In this document: positions 33,182 through 44,571 of the stretch, in pieces
How positions within the stretch are numbered: position 1 is the stretch's first letter
How the letters are laid out: each line of letters begins with the position of its first letter
NCBI GenBank assembly: GCA_034509735.1
Contig: JACGWO010000006.1
Coordinates: forward strand, 13,766,645-13,830,644
Reading direction: 5' to 3'
From: Sesamum alatum
Taxonomy: Eukaryota > Streptophyta > Magnoliopsida > Lamiales > Pedaliaceae
Length of the DNA stretch: 64,000 nucleotides
Made by a program: the position numbers and the translations under genes
Notes under the pieces: generated by a model
The model's input: only the letters and a program-made list of their open reading frames with translations
What the model was told of the DNA's origin: nothing
The model's database searches: none

Positions 33182-33499
33182 TCAAAGCATATTTGTTTGT
33201 AGAGTTAACAACAGACACTCCCCAACATATGAGGGTTCTGCACTTTGTCCCGGATTTTTTTTTTTTTTTTTACACTTTGATGTGAGCTGAAATAGCTCAA
33301 TCTGGATGATAGCTTTAGGCTTGAATGGAGTGGGACCCAATTTCTCCAAGTCAGGGGACCTGCAAAAAAGTTTTAGCACTTTAACGCTAAAGTCAGTAAA
33401 CAATGATGGAATAATAAATACTTGAAAAAAAACGAGAAATAGTATAGAAGAAAAGAGTAAACACAAAGTGTGCCTAGTACAAGAATGTAGGCAATTCGT
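33182..33499. other. Spacer right of the LINE, nothing recognised
   Basis: 318 bases with a poly-T run (33257-33272). It joins onto the sequence at 28658 if the LINE is removed. No gene or repeat family recognised. Confidence 0.5.
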
Positions 33500-33970
33500 T
33501 GAAGAACAAGTGGATCCGCCCGGGAGCGCGAGCGGAAGCGTGAAAGTGTGAATTTGAATGGCATAAATAAACGCATAATCATAAATCCCAAGGAGTGTAC
33601 CCTTGGGTACTAAACCGGGCATTCGATGTAGGATGTATCAATATTAAAATGCATGTATTATACATAGGGCGTAGAAATAGAAGATAAACTACTATAGCGT
33701 AAAATCAAGAATACCTTTGTAGTTTAACTCCTTGCACGGCTACTTGCTTTGCTCCTCTCCGGAAATGTTCACCAAGTTCAAAGTGTATGAACTCTCAAGA
33801 GGTGATCCACACCACACTGGAAGAGATGCATGTTTTCCTTACTAGAAGAAAACGGATCTTGGAGGATTTAGTTTAAGAAAATGGAACACTATTGATTAGT
33901 GTTTTTCTTAAACTTAATTTATTCTTCCAAATGATCCAAGATCAAGTGAAGAACAACTTACTATTAGTAT
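33500..33970 (-). repeat. Copia LTR fragment (3' part, element A subtype)
   Basis: The reverse complement matches the last 470 bases of the element A LTR: the ATCTTGGATCA block, GTGATCCACACCACAC-type block (33799-33820), TACACCCTTGG-type block and the end GCGGATCCACTTGTTCTTCA. It begins exactly at the LTR 3' end with no PBS next to it, and fades out near 33970. Confidence 0.75.
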
Positions 33971-34217
33971 ATAGTAGAAAGAACCTTTCACAATTATGTT
34001 AGTATTTAATGTTAGCAAAAAAAAAATCTCATAAAAAAATACATTTAATTTATTCATACAAATTCAAACCTAATGAAGATTCCTTTCAAATTAGTCTCAT
34101 ATTCTCGTTGAGGTTTCACAAGAGCTTGATCCTTCCAATTCTGATAATGATAAAATCATTATTATTAGAGTCAATAAATATTTGAAAGCATAAATCAAAC
34201 ATAAATAAATAAGTAAA

Positions 34218-34801
34218 TCATTTACCTTTTTCAAATTCTTCAAAATTTTCAATATCCTCCATTATTGCACAAAGATCAATCCTCGGAGTAGCGCGTAACC
34301 AATCTTGGTTGCATATAAGGGCCTCCACCATATTTGGAGAAAGAAAACTCCTAAATGCATCAATAACACGACCACTTGTGCTAAAAGCAGACTCTGAAGT
34401 AATCGTAGAAATTGAAATAGCTAACACATCTCTTGCAATCTTGGAAAGAATGGGATATTTTGGACTGCTTGATTTTCACTACTTTAACAAAATACTTGTT
34501 TTTTTTTTTCAGAGCCATTGAGTAAATATCTTGTTACTTCCGATTTGCTTTCAACACATTTCTCTTCTTCCAAATGTTTAGCAAATTGCGATTCTAGCAA
34601 CTCACTTGGGTCATCTTCACCATCCAATTGCATGAGAGTATAGTCTTGGCTTAAATGTTTATCTTTATTAGTATGTTCAAAACTAGAATGTGCATATTGC
34701 TTATACAACAAATGAACCATATCTTGTCTCTTTTCTGTCACCCTTTTCACAAAAGAATGATCACTCTCATATATTGTAGCTAAACAAAAGAATACTAACA
34801 A
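34218..34801 (-). pseudogene. hAT transposase, C-terminal part with dimerisation domain
   Basis: The C-terminal frame (34218-34427) reads VLAISISTITSESAFSTSGRVIDAFRSFLSPNMVEALICNQDWLR, the hallmark hAT dimerisation segment (A-SESAFSTSGRV-D--RS-LSP--VEALIC). Upstream, 34484-34801 gives the region before it (QYAHSSFEHTNKDKH, ESQFAKHLEEEKC, KSEVTRYL). A frameshift near 34480 separates the two. Immediately upstream the central catalytic part is largely deleted. Confidence 0.88.
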
Positions 34802-35052
34802 ACAAAAACAAGTTCATATTATCAGTATTCCCCCAATACTTTATTGAATTTGTCACTCATGCAAATAACCATTGATGCCATGTTATAATCTCTCTTATTC
34901 ATCATAGTAGCCAAACTCACATATAAAGTTGCAAGTTAAAAAAAAATGCATTTGAAGTGATATAAGATGAAGTAGAAAACTTCATAATCACATTATAGAA
35001 TATTTAGTTTTTAACATTAATCCAATCTATATCCATAGTAGACCCAATCACC

Positions 35053-35328
35053 TTATTCACTTTTCCTTTTCCGCTTACCTTCTTCTTGATTGAGTTCATA
35101 ACAATCAAAATATTCAATAAACTTTTGTTCTTCATCCCCTAATCTCTCAAAAGCTTTTTCAAACTTTTCAGCAGCATCAAGCATCAAATAAGTTGAATTC
35201 CATCGTGTTTCCACATCTAAGCAAATAAGGCTTTTAGAATTAATTTTCTCTTTCTCTACACACCATTTGAAAGCCTTTAGCCTTGCTGGAGAAGACCTCA
35301 CATATTTTACTGCATTTCTAACACGCAT
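35053..35328 (-). pseudogene. hAT transposase, central fragment
   Basis: Reads VRNAVKYVRSSPARLKAFKWCVEKEKINSKSLICLDVETRWNSTYLML. The TRWNSTYLML motif with its conserved Asp/Trp is typical of RICESLEEPER-like hAT transposases. In intact members several hundred residues lie between the BED finger and this motif; here the BED frame ends only about 10 bases away, so a large internal deletion has removed most of the RNase H-like core. Confidence 0.88.
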
Positions 35329-35790
35329 TGGTTTGGATATTTTTTACATGAACTCTCCAAATATGCCCACAATGCGGTAGTTCCATTTGGTGTGGATATT
35401 TTTTACATGAACTCTCCAAATATGCCCACAATGCGGTAGTTCCATTATATTTTGGATGTGCAGCATAACTCGTACCACAATAGTTACATATTGCTCTAGG
35501 TGGATTATGACTTGGAAATCTAATATAGTGACCCCATATCTCAGAGATATTGTTAGATTCTTTCTTAACTACTTTAATTGGTTTAGCTCTTCGCCTTTTC
35601 TTAGGTGGTGCCAAAAGTGATTTTTATTCTTTTTTTAAGGAGAAATATTTTCTCTAGTCACATCAGTACTTGTTTCAATATTATCAATTTGTTTTTTTAT
35701 CTTTACTCGAAGCTTCCTTTCCCAAAACAATTTCGGTATCAGAAGTCTGTTCTGGAACTATCATTTCATTTTGTTCAACATTAAAAAATA
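35318..35790 (-). pseudogene. hAT transposase N-terminus with BED zinc finger
   Basis: N-terminal reading: IVPEQTSDTEIVLGKEASSKD (about 35700-35780), a frame change, then APPKKRRRAKPIKVVKKESNN (nuclear-localisation-like) and the BED finger SEIWGHYIRFPSHNPPRAICNYC with GTSYAAHPKYNGTTALWAYLESSC. The conserved His of the finger (normally LxxH) reads WAYLES, so the finger may be defective. A 59-bp tandem duplication (35334-35446) repeats the end of the finger. Confidence 0.82.
35334..35446. repeat. Tandem duplication, 59-bp period, in hAT transposase
   Basis: TGGATATTTTTTACATG begins at 35334 and again at 35393, followed by the same sequence through GGTAGTTCCATT. It duplicates about 19 codons of the BED-finger end. 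Confidence 0.9.
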
Positions 35791-35799
35791 GGAAAAGAA

Positions 35800-37024
35800 C
35801 TGTATAAATTTAATATCAACACTGACATATGAAGAAATACTTCAAAATCAACAAAAAAATGGGTAATAAATAAATGGAACTTACTAAAGTGCAGGCAATA
35901 TTCTCTATGATATTTTGTCACCTGTTGAGCTAAAACTTCTTAAAAAAAAATAGATTTTCTAATGAGACAGAGGTTAATATTATGTACATAAGTTTAGTTG
36001 TCAAGTTCATAATGAGACAATAAACAAGATTAAACATACAAGACCCAATCTGATGCTTAGAAAAACATAACAGAAACTTAGACATATAATTGAAAACTTT
36101 CACTATCTTACATGGAAAATAATTTTAGAAACAATTTTTTCAAATTATGTTGTTACATGTAAAAGAATTCCATAGACAATTTCAGAAAAACACAAAAGAA
36201 ACTTGGACATACAATTGAAAACCTGTTTACCGTCCAACCTTTAAAAATTATTTCAAATATTGAGAAAAATTAAAATTTAATGGACATATCAAATTAAAAC
36301 ATTATAAATCACGAGAAAAATTGATTAAAACATAATATCAATATTTCAACTCCCAAAAAAGAATCTAAACATTATCATATTGCATATCTTACATGCTCTA
36401 GTATTTTGCAATTTATAGTTCACAAACCAAAGATTTTGGAGTAATATATGAGAAAACCAAAGCAATCTCCTTATAGTTCACAAATCAAATATTTTATTAT
36501 AAATTGGACAATGGTGCTGGTAAAATGTAGCAAAGTGCATTTTCTAATATATTCACAAACCAATAGTGCTGGTAAAGTTCATTTTGGTAAAACTTTCACC
36601 TGGGGAGAGGCGTGACGACGGTGGTGCTTAGCAAGTAGGGAAAGAGAATGGAAAATCTGAAAGAGAGATTGAAAAAAGAAGGTCTGAAAGAGGGGGAAAG
36701 ACCGAAAGAGAAAGAGGGGGAAAAATCTAGTGAAAAATTGAAAGAATTATTAAATGGGCTACATATTTTAATGGGCCTAAAAATTAAATATATATTTTTT
36801 TTGTATTAAAGGGCTTACATAATTTAAAAATAAATTTTTTGTAATAAATTAATTATTAATCAAATTATTATATATATTTTAAAAAATTAATTATAAATTT
36901 AGCAGTGCGGTGCGATTTTTTGTGGTTTTTTTTAAGTTCTAAATTAAAACCAAACTAATAGTGCAGTGCAATTTTACTTTAAATTTAGAATTTCAATTTG
37001 AAAAATAAATCATAAAAAAAAAAA
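35800..37024. other. hAT 5' non-coding region
   Basis: AT-rich sequence between the transposase start and the right terminal region. It includes a purine-rich segment (36600-36730, GAAAGAGA repeats) and the subterminal motifs. Nothing else recognised. Confidence 0.45.
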
Positions 37025-37077
37025 GATTCGGTTCAGTTTGGTTCGGGCAGTTTTAATTTTTCCTTTTATCACGCCTA
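37025..37077 (-). repeat. hAT terminal region
   Basis: Read inwards: TAGGCGTGATAAAAGG, then AAAACTGCCCGAACC and AACTGAACCGAATC. This TAGG-G-G start and C/A-rich subterminal style is common for plant hAT elements. No opposite terminus was identified. Confidence 0.5.
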
Positions 37078-37085
37078 GTAGTTTG

Positions 37086-38050
37086 TCTTGTACCCGAACT
37101 CTGCCAAGGACGACCACCTATTCCACTATTTGTGTTTCATATGTATCATGCACCTCAACTATGCTTTCAAACACTGGCCACCCTTTTAGTATGTCCATTT
37201 GTTAGTGGATGATAGGCAGTTGACATGGTCATTTTAGTCCCAAACACCTTGAATACCTCCTTAGAAAAACAGCTTGTGAAGATTTTATCTCTATCTGATA
37301 CTATGTTCACTTGTAATCCATGCAATTTATAAATTTTATCAAGGAAAACTCTTGCCACTTGTTCTACTGCGAAGGGGTGTGTTAGTGAGATAAAATGAGC
37401 ATACTTAGTCAACCTGTCAACTACCATCAGTATGTAATTTTTGTTTTCCAAAGCAAGAATACCCTAAATGAAGTTCATAGTGATGTAAGTCCATGCTTCT
37501 TGTGGAATTTGGAGTAGCTGCAACAAGCCCAGGTAAAGATTAATTTCATGTTTGGCCCTTTTGACAATTGTCACAACTAGATACCCAGTCCTCAACATCT
37601 TTTCTCAATCCTGTTTAATGAAATAATGCTTTGATCCTCTAATATGTACCTTCAATCTGTTAGTGTCGACCTACAGATGAGTTATGCAATGCTTGAACTA
37701 TTTTTGGTCTTATTCCTTTGATTACCCACGCATATCACATTTCCCTTCTTTAGCATCCTATTAACCACTGAATAATCAGGATATGCTTCTTCACTTATGA
37801 CCTTAGCTTGCAATATCTCTTGCATTTCATGATCATTCACATAGCTATCTTATCACTGACCTATCCACCCAGGTATGATAACAGTTAAACTTGCATGCTA
37901 AGCCTCAGGATGTTCACTCCTCAACAGTGTATCTGCAATCTGTTCTCTGATCCTCTCTTGTATTGCACCTCATAATCCAACCCCAAAAGCTTTGATATCC
38001 ACCTCTATTGGAGCAAAGACTCCACTTTCTGTTCCAATATGTATTTCATG
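37086..38050 (-). pseudogene. Chromovirus-type gypsy integrase fragment
   Basis: Integrase of a Ty3/gypsy element related to chromoviruses. The open frame 37167-37451 reads MVVDRLTKYAHFISLTHPF, then KLHGLQVNIVSDRDKIFTSCF (second catalytic Asp in SDRD) and GTKMTMSTAYHPLTNGHT. Upstream in broken frames are IPQEAWTYITMNFI (first Asp replaced or shifted), SSCDNCQKGQT (HHCC end, near 37555-37595) and IEVDIKAFGVGL (37990-38010). In TDGQTE-like context this copy reads TNGHTK, so the catalytic Glu is lost. RNase H continues at 41126 beyond an insertion. Confidence 0.85.
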
Positions 38051-40729
38051 CTTTGTTTGTGACACCCCCTCCGTGATCACATTCCATCTCATAACCAATT
38101 CACATTTAACCCAATTTAGATAAATCTTCTTATAATTACATTCTATATATGCCCCAATCGATTAAAAACTTCATCGGAATTCTTTATATAACATAATCCA
38201 CTATAGCATATGAAAACGACAAAAGTGGAGTTTCTAGCAATTACAAAATTTAAGATTCTAATCTAGTCCGAGTTTAATATTATCGTTAATATGCAGCTAG
38301 AGCTCCCGACTCATGATGACACTTCAGTGCTGACCCACCTAACAAGGCTGACAACTAGCTACAAGCAAGCTAGACGAGTCACTGTAATTTATCTGCTGAA
38401 AAAGTACATGGCAAAGAGTGAGTTGCCAACTCAGTAAGTATAGCTAATCAGCTATATATACACAGTCATGTGATCACATACAAAGAAGACCAATTTTATG
38501 CAATAACACCAATCAACCATGTTTATTATACAATTTCCACAATATCTCCAAGTAATCAGTATGAACAATCATGTGAAAACCAATGTCAGAATCACCATCA
38601 ACACGTCATGCAGTAATCACAATATCACGAAGTAATTAGTGACAACCATCACTCGGAAATCAATATCAGAATCACGCGTCAGCCACAACATAATACATAC
38701 ACAATTATGGTTTTATTATCTTAGGGCCCTGCTTAACCTAGCTGAAGTATATTCAATGGTTTGCCGGCTATCATCATCATTTCATCACATCATCATCATT
38801 TTCCTTTTTCTTCCGATATCACACAGCACACAGCTCGTATGATATCTCATCATCCACCATATCACACAGCACACATCTCGTATGATATTACATCCTCCAT
38901 CATATCACACAGCACACAGCTCGTATGATATTACATCATCCATCATATCACACAGCACACAGCTCGTATGATATTACATCCTCCATCATATCACACAACA
39001 CACAACTCGTATGGTATTACATCATCCATCATATCACACAGCACACAGCTCGTATGATATGACCTCATCTCCCATCAATTGATGACAGCACACAGCTCGT
39101 CACCAATCCCATCATCATAAACCATTGAATATGCCCCAGGTTAGGTAAGCCATCTCTTCATCTCGATTCACCATCTATCAATTAACAACTTCACAACTCA
39201 ACTCCAATCAATAATCAAATATAAGCATGTCACAATCATTCACGACCACACCACCATTCATCATCATTGATTAATATAATCGAAGTATATCACAAGTATT
39301 TACCATGTACGTCACATCAAAATATTGACATAACACATAACAACATTTCACAAGACAACCACATAATCCAGTTCAACATATAACAGTTTACGAACAAGAT
39401 TACATAACCATGCATATTATATATATATATACATCCAATTAACTATACTTACCTCAATTCCACAACGATTTACTTAGTAAAATAACGTTTTCACTCTTTT
39501 ACTCTGTTCTCGTGTCCTATGAATAGTCGTAAGACATATAGTCAACATATCGGAAATATTGAAATTCCTTAATAGTACATTAGATAATATTCGGACACAC
39601 CTCACTAATCTATTAATATCTTATTTTACATAATTCAGATCCTTAATCCATTATCTACTACATAAATTAGACTCAATTATCTTTCCATCAGTATATATTT
39701 TGCTATGTATATAGATCAGTGATTATATTCTTAAGAATTTCCTTACCGCCCTTTAACCTGTGAATCCTGCCAGCCTGAACACTGATCACTAATTAAATCA
39801 TAACTTTCATTATAATAAACCAAATTAAAAACTGTTTTAGTATGATACAATAGACATCCTAGGATTTCTAATGGTATAAAATGTGTATATTAATCCATAG
39901 GAATAAGTTGTTAATAATATCTACTATTCATGTTCATTGTTTTCTCGAACAGAATCTGTGTACAAACTTATAAATTCTTCCCAGACCAAATTACAACTTG
40001 TAAATTCAATATTTTTACTCCATATACTCTCCTACTTCCGTAGATTCATATAAAATAATAATCATACGAATTGGATCAGTATATAATGAGTTATTCAGGT
40101 TTTATCACAACCTGTTCTTTACAGTCGTAGATCCATAGAGCTCTACTTCAAAATTCACCCAAACTTGGTATACCCATTCAAAAATTATTATATTTACAGA
40201 ATATTATATATTATGTCTCTAGTTTCATTTTAAGAAATAATCATACAAATTGAACCATTATAACTCAAGTTACAGGGGTTTTACCATACTCAGTCTGGAT
40301 TACCGCAGAAACAGGGCAACAGAATATATCTTCCGATTTAGCTATTAAAACGAACGATTTAACTTCTACTCAAAACTAGAACGTTGTAGAAGACCTCCTA
40401 AAGTTTTCAAAGACACAAAAATCACTAAATTTGGACGGGTAAAACGTGAGATTTTCCTGAAAAACCGAGACTGTTTGGACAGAGTTTTTCCTATTATCAT
40501 GTATCTAGCTTCACTCATCCATTTCTTCCATTTTCTTCATGAATCTAAGATTAAACTCGAAATTAAAGAGATTTCTTACCAATATCTATGTAGAAGACTC
40601 TAGGCTTGAGTTCTTTAAGAAGGAAGAAATAATATAATGAACAAATCAAGTCCTATATATATATATATATATTGCCAATGTCTCACTCCACCGCCTCATC
40701 CCTCTTTTCTTTCTCTCTTTTTTTTTATA

Positions 40730-40766
<37 letters not shown>

Positions 40767-41125
40767 CTTCTACCACATTCTATAAGTTTCCATGGTGATA
40801 CAAGTGGTTTTATAGCATATATATATATATATATATAGGATAAGTTAGTAGGTGTGAACATATAGGTGTCTATATATATATGAATATTATATTAGAATAA
40901 AGTATGTTGATAAGCATGAGTTAATTTGTTGTGTAGTGTAGATATATATATATACATATATAATTTATTTATTGAGATATTATATCTCCCCCTTGCATCT
41001 TCACAAATTTCTATTTTGACCCCACACTTGTATTGTTTCAAATCCTCAAGTACTTCCAAGTATAAATCCTATTACATAATTTATATTAAGCACCAATTAT
41101 CATATAAATGACCACATTATATATC
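38051..41125. repeat. 3-kb non-coding insertion in the chromovirus, candidate solo LTR
   Basis: It separates the integrase side (38050) from RNase H (41126) of one chromovirus copy, so it is an insertion. It starts near TTTGTGACACCCCC (TG..., a common gypsy LTR beginning) and ends near ATTAAGCA/CCAATT. It contains a 43-bp minisatellite (38810-39065), long (TA)n runs (40656-40672, 40733-40764, 40817-40838) and no coding sequence. The solo-LTR identity is inferred; target duplications were not resolved. Confidence 0.4.
38810..39065. repeat. 43-bp minisatellite, about six copies
   Basis: The marker GCTCGTATGATAT recurs at about 38833, 38876, 38919, 38962, 39005 and 39048 with single-base variants, within a unit containing ATCATATCACACAGCACAC. 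The spacing is 43 bases throughout. Confidence 0.9.
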
Positions 41126-41435
41126 CATTTTATTATGCTAATAAATGATAATCAAGTATTAACGTTGAGAATGTTATATTGTTGATCAGTTCTTATTATG
41201 AAATGTTGTCCTAGAATATATTGTTTCCACTTACTTATAACCAACATCACTGCTAAGGATTCCTTTTCATATACTAATAAACTGATTCTTGATTCCCAAA
41301 GTTTTGCTCAAGTAAGCTATGGGTCTACCATTTTGCATTGATACTGCCTCAATGCCTTTGTTACAGGCATCAGTCTCCACTATAAATGTCTTACAAAAAT
41401 CAGGCAATGCTAGTACAGGTGATGAAATCACTACC
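41126..41435 (-). pseudogene. Chromovirus-type gypsy RNase H fragment
   Basis: The minus strand reads SSPVLALPDFCKTFIVETDACNKGIEAVSMQNGRPIAYLSK, the RNase H start of Ty3/gypsy pol with active-site Asp in ETDA, then, after frame changes, WKQYILGQHFIIRTDQQ. It is the upstream neighbour of the integrase at 37086-38050. It is cut at 41435 by the Tat element, and the RT that should precede it would lie to the right of the window. The five bases CTACC (41431-41435) are the expected left target-site copy of the Tat insertion. Confidence 0.85.
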
Positions 41436-41712
41436 TGTACTATTTATATTTTAGAATTTATTAAATCAATTTCAAATATAAATAATTAATTTAATTGATG
41501 TTTTAATATATATTTCGTCATCAAATCAACGGTAATCAAGATAAATAATTTTTATATTATCTCTTTGAAAAATACAAAAAATTAAGGAGATAATATCAAA
41601 ATTGACCAATCATGTCTTCCCAAATATTTAATATATTTATCTCTTTCACTTAAATAAAGAGACAATGCAAAAATGGTATTCAAGTTTACCACAACTCTAC
41701 CTATTTGACAGC

Positions 41713-41720
41713 TATATAAA
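41713..41720 (+). promoter_or_regulatory. TATA box, Tat LTR promoter
   Basis: TATATAAA followed by GGGGGC, at the place where the related LTR copies carry TATAAATA (15401, 17096). Likely the RNA polymerase II promoter of the element. Confidence 0.65.
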
Positions 41721-41782
41721 GGGGGCTTTAGAACTCATTCAACAACGACATACAATTGAAGATACAAGCAAGAGAGCATTAA

Positions 41783-42004
41783 AGAAGTTCCGAAATCCTC
41801 TCAAGCGCAAACCAAGGAGGATCCACGGCGTTCAAGACAAGTTTCAAGGCGTTCGTCAGGAAGTCATCCAAAATCAGCATTCAATTCAAAAAGAAGTCCC
41901 CAAATCCTCTCAAGCGAAAACCAAGGAGGATCCACGACGTTCAAGACAAGTTTCAAGGCGTTCGTCGGGAAGTCATCCAAAATCAGCATTCCATTCAAAA
42001 ATAA
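41783..42004 (+). repeat. Tandem duplication, 109-bp period, in Tat LTR
   Basis: AAATCCTCTCAAGCG...GGAGGATCCACG...GTCATCCAAAATCAGCATTC occurs twice, offset by 109 bases, with a few differences. Copies A and C of the LTR have a single unit. Confidence 0.85.
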
Positions 42005-42279
42005 GTCCAAAGACTAGCGAATTAACGTTATCAAGATGGAAGTCCACCTTGGCGGAATATCAAAATCTCAAATCCAGCAACAAATATTCCAAATTCAAGT
42101 CAAATATCTTCAAATTTATAGCGTTTAATCCGGGAACAAGTCAACAATCCCCGAATTAATGTTATTCAAAGTTAAAGTCAACGTCGAAGGATATCAAATG
42201 TCAAGTTTCACCTCCAAAGTTTCTGAAGTTAAAGATCATGTTCTTGAAGTGAAGAATCAAAGGTTCCAAGTAGATATTT

Positions 42280-42510
42280 TGAAAGCCTTAGATAGGCGAG
42301 TGGATCATCCCGGGAGGAGCGTGAATGCGGAAGCACGGTATAAAATATAATAACAAAATTTAAAGCATGCTTAAACAAGAATTAAAACTACACGATCACG
42401 GGGTGTTCCCTTGAACCTCCCGGGCATTCTGTGTATCTCATGACTAAAATAAAGAACATACAAATCATGGAGGCCATAGGGTTGTAGAAAACGAAAATAG
42501 CAAAACGTAG
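42280..42510 (-). repeat. Element F residual 3' LTR tail
   Basis: Matches 43275-43505 with about 11 differences, ending at the LTR 3' terminus (42280). At 42511 it is joined to leader sequence (the AGGAAA...TTTCCT hairpin block), not to U3. Confidence 0.85.
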
Positions 42511-43261
42511 AAAGCTTCTTGTTAGGAAAACCTTTCCTCATTATTTGAAAGTAGCTAAATTTTGAGATTCTAAACGAAACAAAATACAAGAACTTTCCAA
42601 ATAATGTCTTCAAGAAAAAATGCAAAATAAATAAAAACAATTTTCATAAATATTCAAAAAATTAAAGAAGCAAAAAAACCATCGAGATGGCCAAGGGCCA
42701 CCGCTGCTGCCGTCGGCCTGCCAGGGCAGGCGGGCTGGTAGGCCTTACCTGCAGCCTGTACGTGCTGCCCTGCCGCACAGCCCCTTAGCGCGAGCACGCG
42801 CATCGGTCGCGCCTGCCAGGTGCGCGCGTGCAGGCTCCGTTGCCTGCGAGCGCGCACGCCTGGCGGCGCAGCCCATGTGCGCGCGCGCGGCCTGTCAGGC
42901 GGCGTATCTGCTGGTCGCGCACCCCTGATGCACTGGCCTGGCGCACGCGGCCGGCAGCGCCTGCAACGGCTGTGCGCGCCTGGCCGGCCGGCCGCGCGCA
43001 GGCCCTTCTGTCTGCGCGCGCGCCTGGCCGTGCGCACTATGGGCGCAGCCAGCCGTTGGCTGCCGCATATGCTGTTTCTTGTTCCATTTTATTATTTCTA
43101 CACCGTTTTCGAAGAAACCGAGAAATACCAAAAACACCAAGAACTCATGTATGATAAACGACATGCTTGAAAATCATAAATCAAGAAACACATAAATCAT
43201 GCTTTTGCATGTTTTCATGCTTTAAACACACAAAAAGCCCTAGGTCTATACACCGAACCGT
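42511..43261 (-). other. Element F leader with GC-rich island
   Basis: The leader follows the PBS on the minus strand. The GC island spans about 42690-43070 (GCGCGC, GGCCGGCC). The ORFs at 42654-43170 on both strands are products of this composition. There is no gag start and the twin hairpins are not present, because the leader is truncated at 42511. Confidence 0.65.
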
Positions 43262-43273
43262 GCTATGATACCA
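43262..43273 (-). promoter_or_regulatory. Primer binding site (element F), one mismatch
   Basis: The minus strand reads TGGTATCATAGC; the consensus is TGGTATCAGAGC. Located one base from the LTR end at 43275. Confidence 0.8.
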
Positions 43274-43274
43274 C

Positions 43275-44571
43275 TGAAAGCCTTAGATGGGCGTGTGTAT
43301 CGTCCCGGGAGGAGCGCGAATGCGGAAGCGCGGTATAAAATATAATAACAAAATTTAAAGCATGCTTAAACAAGAATTAATACTACACGATCAAGGGGTG
43401 TTCCCTTGAATCTCCCGGGCATTCTGTGTATCTCATGACCAAAATAAAGAACATACAAATCATGGAGGCCATAGGGTTGTAGAAATCGAAAATAGCAAAA
43501 CGTAGAACCTACCCGGTTGTCGTTTTGTGTTCAAACTGCTACTTGCGTTGTTCCCCGTTTTGCACCAAGATCTCGAATTGAGACCTTCTAAATTGTACAC
43601 GCAATCCGCCTATGCATCTTGATCCCCGTGCTAGCGGAAAATCAAGTGTATATGATTTAGAGAGGATGGATCGACCAAACGTTATGAATTAACATGAGCA
43701 ATCCTCCTTAGGTTCAATTGCATAAACAAAATAACCAAAATAACTTTCTTGAGAAATGGGGGATGGACGAGCAAGGGAGAGAGGAGTGTGTGTGTGTGTG
43801 TGTGTTGAATTTTCATCATCTTGTCTAAAGTGAAACTGAAGGAGTATCTATAGAGGAGGAATCTTATTCCTCTTCAAACTCCAACTTTAGAACTTTATTT
43901 TGACTAGGATTTTGATCTAGTCAAAGTCCTAGTCAAACTAGGTCTTGAATATGTCAAACAAATCCTAGCCATCCATCTCTGCTTTTAATCTCAACCATCC
44001 ATTTATTTTATAGAATATTTATATCATATTTAAATAATCCAGGGGCCCATAAATAAATAAAATAAATAATAATATTTATTTTAAGCCCATATAATTAATT
44101 CCAATAAATCCAATTTATTAATTTAGTTAAATTCTTTTTAATCTAATTTAAAGGAATCAACATCCCAAGAAAAAGAGAACCTATTAAATCCAATTTAATC
44201 ATCCTACCTCTCCAAATCTAATTCTAAATTAAATACTTTATGTGTGTAGATTGTGTGTGACTCTTTAGGTTCACCTTCAGCTAGACTTGGTTGAATTCCT
44301 AATCATCCTATAACAGGAATCCGTCCGTTACCATGGGTAGCCGTCTAGCAACGGTCATGGCACTAGATATTAGGTGAATATTCGTGGTGTGAACATTTAG
44401 GCTCTACAGTACATTTATCCTTCCATCTACAGTCTCACAACTTAGTGTCTAGGGCACAAAAACGTAGGTACCCATCTTAGACCTAAGTCTTGCCTCGTTC
44501 TTACTAAACGTCATTGGGATTCCACCCTTCTGTTCAGTTACTTAGGCCAAAGATTCATAAGGGACGAGTCT
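43275..44571 (-). repeat. Element F 5' LTR, inner part
   Basis: Homologous to the element E LTR (25789-27100), including a GT run (43786-43804) and the TTACCATGGGTAGCC block at 44330. It stops at ...GAGTCT before CATAG (44572-44576), where element G's LTR begins. The outer part continues at 53886. Confidence 0.85.

Larger units (their letters stand above)
33971..37077 (-). mobile_element. hAT DNA transposon remnant with BED-finger transposase
   Basis: Minus-strand transposase fragments (34218-35790) and a right-hand terminal region ending TTTTATCACGCCTA at 37077, i.e. TAGGCGTGATAAAAGG read inwards. Subterminal motifs such as GCAGTGCGGTGCGATTTT (36903 on) and AGTGCAGTGCAATTTTA (36959 on) are typical of hAT ends. 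I could not find the partner terminus on the left, so the 3' end is probably lost. 8 bases after the end (GTAGTTTG) may be a target-site copy. Confidence 0.7.
41436..42279 (+). repeat. Tat element 5' LTR, first part
   Basis: Starts TGTACTATTTATATT after CTACC. Contains the TATA box at 41713-41720 and a 109-bp tandem duplication. Homologous to LTR copy C (for example CAAGCAAGAGAGCATT and the GTGAAGAATCAAAGG end). It is interrupted at 42279 by element F; the remaining 96 bases are at 54562-54657. The 164-codon ORF inside is not a gene. Confidence 0.85.

Noticed and set aside
38810..39065. Regular repeats considered as a CRISPR-like array
   Set aside because: Units are contiguous 43-bp tandem repeats without unique spacers, in plant DNA.
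41665..42159. 164-codon ORF with repeated segments
   Set aside because: It lies inside the Tat 5' LTR; the repetition is the 109-bp duplication, and the homologous LTRs A and C are not open.
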